Below, in pieces: positions 7,965 through 7,994 of a stretch of 7,994 nt of DNA (positions within the stretch are counted from its first letter, which is position 1; each line of letters opens with the position of its first letter). Source of the DNA: CAZYWA01 sp964650975 [NCBI: uncultured bacterium] (lineage in GTDB: Bacteria; JADJOY01); contig CAZYWA010000374.1 of assembly GCA_964650975.1 (NCBI GenBank), positions 1 through 7,994 of the forward strand, written 5' to 3'. Under the pieces are notes generated by a model. That model had not been told where the DNA came from, made no database searches, and saw nothing but the letters and a program-made list of their open reading frames with translations. The position numbers and the translations under genes were made by a program.

Positions 7965-7994
7965 GGCCCGAGATCCGCGCGAGCAGTCGGTTCG

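Overview
This is a high-GC bacterial window (clearly GC-rich by eye, strong G/C at third codon positions, long antisense open frames). It carries four well-recognised genes on the minus strand and one uncharacterised gene on the plus strand. No rRNA, tRNA, CRISPR array, transposase or phage gene is visible. The gene set is housekeeping plus one sensor kinase and does not fix the phylum. A free-living high-GC Gram-negative-type lineage (for example Myxococcota, Gemmatimonadota or an Eisenbacteria-like group) is a guess, not a call.

Layout from left to right. Positions 1-197 hold no gene; the first ~60 bases are sharply AT-rich. pyrF (198-941, minus, GTG start) encodes orotidine-5'-phosphate decarboxylase. 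Positions 942-1127 hold a gene-end hairpin array and one copy of a short palindromic repeat. Next come a three-PAS hybrid histidine kinase (1128-3515, minus) and tex (3519-6023, minus, GTG start), separated by 3 nt, so tex and the kinase look like one transcription unit with tex first. Positions 6024-6242 carry two more copies of the palindromic repeat in inverted orientation. A class I-alpha (AroFGH-type) DAHP synthase follows (6243-7319, minus). After a divergent intergenic region, a small acidic protein of unknown function is encoded on the plus strand (7469-7861). Its stop codon is followed by a hairpin array like the one after the kinase gene.

The genes do not form one pathway. DAHP synthase opens aromatic amino acid synthesis, PyrF closes UMP synthesis, Tex is an RNA-binding transcription/translation accessory factor, and the kinase is a soluble sensor. 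The most interesting material is between the genes: (1) a three-copy extragenic palindrome whose hairpin stem changes by paired substitutions while its loop stays fixed, two copies of which form a head-to-head pair; and (2) a composite gene-end structure, seen after two unrelated genes on opposite strands, made of a GC stem closed by a TTC loop, a C-rich spacer, an interrupted hairpin and a last GC hairpin. No obviously new multi-gene system is present.
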